Positions 60,391 to 64,000 of a stretch of DNA of 64,000 bases are shown here, in pieces. The translations under genes were made by a program, and so were the position numbers. The DNA comes from Cladopsammia gracilis. Taxonomy: Eukaryota > Cnidaria > Anthozoa > Scleractinia > Dendrophylliidae. Under the pieces are notes generated by a model. The model made no database searches, was not told the DNA's origin, and was given only the letters and a program-made list of their open reading frames with translations. The DNA lies in the NCBI GenBank assembly GCA_022457155.1, contig JAJGOT010000168.1:751001-815000 (forward strand), given 5' to 3'. The first letter of the stretch is position 1. The number at the start of each line of letters is the position of its first letter.

Positions 60391-61612
60391 TCACTGTTAC
60401 AGAATACTAATAGGATCGAGTGCCAATAAGCTTCATCACTATTGTTCTTATAACCCCTCCATCCACTTCCCCCTCCCCCTTCTTCTCTCCCCCTCCTTCT
60501 TCCCACTTCCCCCCCTCCTTCTCCCCCCTCCTAATCTGCCATTCTCTATCACCTAGTACTCTAAGTAATGGATAAAATAAATGTGAGCAGCAGAACTGTA
60601 AAGATAATTATTTACAATGGCGAGCTATTGTAAATATCCATACAATTCTGCTGCTTATAACAATAAATTTATGATTTAGATTACAGTGTATATACAGTAT
60701 AGCTGTTCTGTGTCAGGATTTACAAACCGTCCATTAAGTTTTCATTTCTTTTGTATATTCAGTCTATAAGATAAAATGGCACCATAGCAACATCAAACAA
60801 ACATAAAATTACCAAAATGTACAGTAAACCATTCAAAACCTGTCAAGACTATACTTTTCTTGATGACTATAAACCATTATTAGACAGCATGCAGTGCAGG
60901 GTTTCATTGAAAGTATGGACGAAAGATCGGGGCTCAAGGATCACAGATCAAGGATATTTTTGAAAAAAAAATAGTCAAAATTAAAATAAGAGAAAGTTAA
61001 ATATCAAAGATCACACAAAACGGCAAAAAATGAAAAAAAATAATAATAAATTGAATCCTTCAGTATAAAATAAAGTAAAATTAAATCTAAATTATTTAAT
61101 AAAACACTCAAGGAAATGCACACACTATGGTCAAACCGAGTTCATTATAACTTGTTATAAAATGCTCAAGGAAATGCGCGCGCTATGATTGGTTCTCGCG
61201 AGTTCATTATAACTCGATAAAGCAAGCGCGTGACGTAAGATTCATTATAACCGTTTTTATTTTATTAAAGAAATAAAAAAACTTGTTCCTCAGAAAAAAA
61301 TCTGAACAATGTTTTGCAACCAATATGTAGTTCACATGCCAAAAAAGGACAAATCTGAGGGAGAAAAATAAAAAACGACCTCAAAAGCAACATAGGTTGG
61401 TTATGCCCCCAGCCCTTCAATTGGGATGACCATAAGAGTATATGGCACTGGACATTTCTATAATATATATTATATATTTATGCATGTAACATGCCCATAT
61501 TTTTGTAGTAAGTAACAATTGCAGGCTTAATGGCAGTATTACTCAATTCTAAGTATGATTATCACCTCAGGCATAGGTACCCTGTGTGTTATTGTGAGGT
61601 CTGGGGTCAATT

Positions 61613-61710
61613 CAATAAAACTTTTACAAGTGTAATTTGCAAGTGTAGCCAACTGTTTCAGAGGTTGAAAACAATAACTGCACTTGTAAAAGTTTTATTG
61701 AAATGACCCC
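61613..61710. mobile_element. Short hairpin MITE
   Basis: GGGGTCAATTCAATAAAACT (and ten more bases) at the left pairs with AGTTTTATTGAAATGACCCC at the right; 98 bp in total. Non-coding. Confidence 0.7.
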
Positions 61711-62304
61711 TGGTGTAAAACTAGTTTAATGGGCTGACTTCTATATTGACACAATGTTTCCAGGGGCGTGGCGAGCCTATAGGCCTGTAGGCCCAGGTCT
61801 ACAAAGTTTTTAGTCCACCTGTCTTATTTAATGCATGAGAGAAAATAATTTCCTAAAATTCTTTACGTGTGTAGTAAAAAAGAAAACGCAATTTATTAAT
61901 GTACTGTACATGTATGATCTCAGGATGAGATCACAGAATTCGCGAAGTGAAGCAAGGGAAAATTCCTGAGCCTGTAGGGAGCGGAAAGAAGAGAGACCCT
62001 GGGAACGAGGTCGACAATCTTACAGCAGTTGCATATACTGGGCCATGCTTTGTCTAACATAATTTCTGTTGTCTTAGTTTAATGAGCTTTTGGCAGTGGA
62101 AATTTTTCTTTTTCGTGTAAATCAAGGCTCTTCCATTTGAAATGTACGTTCGATATGTCTGCAGCATTACGATTACTGAAATATAGAACATTTTGGTTTT
62201 CTGATTGAGCATTAAGGTAAACATTAGTTTCAATGCAGGAATAAAGTCGCCCACTAATTGGAGTGCATGCATGCAGCTTCTAGTGTATATATATTATAAT
62301 AATT
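61711..62304. other. Intergenic, no supported gene
   Basis: AT-rich sequence with no recognisable coding region; a GGGAACGAGGT word near 62001 also occurs in the 51.7 and 54.9 kb leaders. Confidence 0.45.
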
Positions 62305-62770
62305 TGGTTTTATCGACTGAGTCGATAAGGTAAATTAGCCACCGTAAAAAGATTCGAGAAAGCTGACGTTTCGAGCGCTAGCCCTTCGTCGGAGCGAATC
62401 AAGGGATTGTGGGTAGTGTGTGGTTTTATATAGTTGGAGGAGCTCCGCCATTGGTGGAAATTTGGTGACGTGAAAAACAAATGTATATTAGTTGAATGAA
62501 AAGCGTTCGTTAATTCCGTGGGGTTTGAGAGTGCCGATTCGAAAGATGATTTTTTGTTCTAAGTTTTTACGGCTTTCTGTGTTGCCCTGGTGTAGGGAAA
62601 CGCCACAGATTGTCATGTGTTGTTTAGAATGGTTAGCAAGATTGAAATGACGCGCGACTGGTTTGGATGCGTCTTTGTCATTTTTTTCAACGTCTCGGAG
62701 ATGTTCTCGAAAACGGTCGCCCAGTCTCCTCCCTGTTTCGCCAATGTATAGATCTCTAAATTGATAACTG
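62305..62770 (-). mobile_element. Penelope-like element 3' fragment with GIY-YIG endonuclease
   Basis: The minus-strand frame 62796-62488 encodes FRDLYIGETGRRLGDRFREH, the core of a GIY-YIG nuclease, then ARHFNLANHS and the C-terminal RIGTLKPHGINERFS. The tail (62305-62440) holds GACGTTTCGAGCGCTAGCCC, the usual Penelope terminal-repeat sequence. RT is missing at the 5' side because another element begins at about 62765. Confidence 0.8.
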
Positions 62771-63783
62771 AGTACCTTAAACTGGTCAAGAGTCACTGTA
62801 CTTCATACTGCAAGACTATTTTAGAACGAACAGGAGTTAATTGCATGTGGGTCATCAACAATTCGTTGGATGTTATTCACACATTGCAGGACAAACAACT
62901 TTCGCTTAATCATGTGAGTACTTGGGACTTTTCCACTCTTTATACTAGCCTTCCACACGCCAAACTTAAACATCAACTCCATGATCTACTTGAAAGGGTT
63001 TTTAACACCAGAGGAAAAAATTTCATAGCAACCAATAATTTCCACACATTCTGGGCTAATGATAGGAAATCTACGAAGTACACTAACTTCTCCTGTAGGG
63101 AACTGTGCCTTGCTATTGACTTTCTTATCGACAATATCTACGTCCGCTTCGGAAACACAGTTTTTCGGCAAATTATTTTCGGCATACCTATGGGCACTAA
63201 CAGCGCACCTTTGTTGGCTGATCTGTTCCTCCACACCTTCGAGTATGACTTCATGCTAAGAACAATGAAGCAAGATGTGACCGAAGCTGTCCAATTTAGC
63301 AACACCTTTCGTTATATCGACGATTTATTGAGCGTTAACAATGAAAATTTTGGAAATTACATCAGCGACATTTATCCGTCGGACCTGGAACTAAAGAACA
63401 CTACCTTAACATCAAATGAGGTGTGTTATCTGGACACGAGAATCAAGAATGGTGACAGCAACACACCTTTCCATCTCAGTGTCTACGACAAGAGGGATGA
63501 CTTCTCATTTCGGATTGTCAATTTCCCTCATATGGACAGCAACATTCCAGCCAATCCGGCTTATGGTGTTTATATATCTCAATTGGTAAGATATGCTAGA
63601 ATTTGCACATCGAAGTTGGATTTTATGCATAGACTTCGCCGACTTTCATCACGTCTCCTTCACCAAGGGTTCAAATCTTCACTCCTTCGTAAATCATTTA
63701 CTAAATTCTTCAAACGCCACAGTGCTATCATTGAGAAATATGGCACTACACTACGAGAAATTAAACTAGCAATCCAGAATTGA
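62761..63783 (+). pseudogene. Penelope-like reverse transcriptase, 5'-truncated
   Basis: RT of the Penelope type: CMWVINNSLDVIHTL, WDFSTLYTSLPHAKL, FGIPMGTNSAPLLADLFLH (20 residues or fewer in each part) and the catalytic RYIDDLLSVNN (about 63314). Then follow VCYLDTRI and SNIPANPAYGVYISQL. The N-terminal region is cut at the junction with the minus-strand endonuclease fragment, so the ATG at 62761 is chance. No endonuclease follows before the stop at 63783, which suits the EN-less coral lineage or 3' loss. Confidence 0.8.
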
Positions 63784-64000
63784 GAAACACCGCCGTATCC
63801 TTTGTTATTTTAGATCCTTTATATTATTCTAGCGCCCCTATTTAATTTCTATATTGCTTCTATTCAGGTTAATGCAGGTGCGCGCGCGCAATTTTCCTTG
63901 AGTCGTGCGCGTGCTTAGCTTGTTTAGATGACGTGTGTGCTTAGTTCGTTATTTAACGTACTACATTTTTTTTGCGTTGTTTTCCTTACTGATATGTCTT

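Larger units (their letters stand above)
56100..61290. repeat. Local segmental duplication, copy 2, second part
   Basis: Resumes the match to copy 1 at GATAAAAAGGTCAAGAT and follows it to AAATGCGCGCGCTATGATTG (about 61190). It is broken up by its own insertions: a Penelope terminal-repeat foldback, a tandem repeat, a Harbinger-type MITE and about 1.6 kb (58754-60390) absent from copy 1. No gene is supported. Confidence 0.65.

Overview
The window is repeat-rich animal nuclear DNA. It has no convincing complete host gene. The combination of a coral-type Polinton/Maverick, a DIRS retrotransposon, Penelope-like elements, a Ty3/gypsy relic, tRNA-derived SINEs and many short terminal-inverted-repeat (TIR) elements suggests a marine invertebrate, most likely an anthozoan cnidarian such as a stony coral. 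That placement is inference from element style, not from a host marker gene.

Layout. 1-5.2 kb: a 20-bp minisatellite, foldback elements and dispersed repeats. 5.18-9.93 kb: a structurally complete DIRS element (Gag, RT/RNase H, tyrosine recombinase, inverted termini, internal complementary region). 9.9-21.4 kb: foldbacks, SINE heads, small TIR elements, one Harbinger-like element with a MADF-like remnant, and a possible host exon near 17.5 kb. 21.408-40.525 kb: a 19.1-kb Polinton with perfectly matching 201-bp TIRs and a 6-bp target duplication. 40.5-64 kb: a local duplication (about 40.8-44.5 kb against 46.2-46.4 plus 56.1-61.3 kb), split in its second copy by a broken gypsy element, three 51-bp-period minisatellites and a Mutator-like element. 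The window ends with Penelope-like endonuclease and RT remnants.

The Polinton is the centre of interest. Leftward genes: two tandem paralogues (one with a nonsense codon), two SAP-motif proteins (one with Cys/His repeats), a hydrophobic protein, a trimeric-fibre-like protein and the packaging ATPase. Rightward genes: a Pro-rich protein, a probable penton, a basic protein, the major capsid protein, a pX-like protein, adenain-type protease, a small zinc-ribbon protein, a PLA2-like protein, integrase with chromodomain, and a SAP-PolB gene. PolB is split by a 2,002-bp transposon with a TGAA target duplication.

Two features look undescribed. First, protease, PLA2 and integrase each lie -1 to the gene upstream. 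Slippery-type heptamers sit at all three overlaps, and at two of them a stable stem begins exactly 7 nt downstream, which suggests chained programmed frameshifting. Second, between two leftward genes lies an opposite-strand, about 310-nt, highly structured RNA candidate with a TATA box, a long closing stem, three UUCG hairpins and a T6 terminator.
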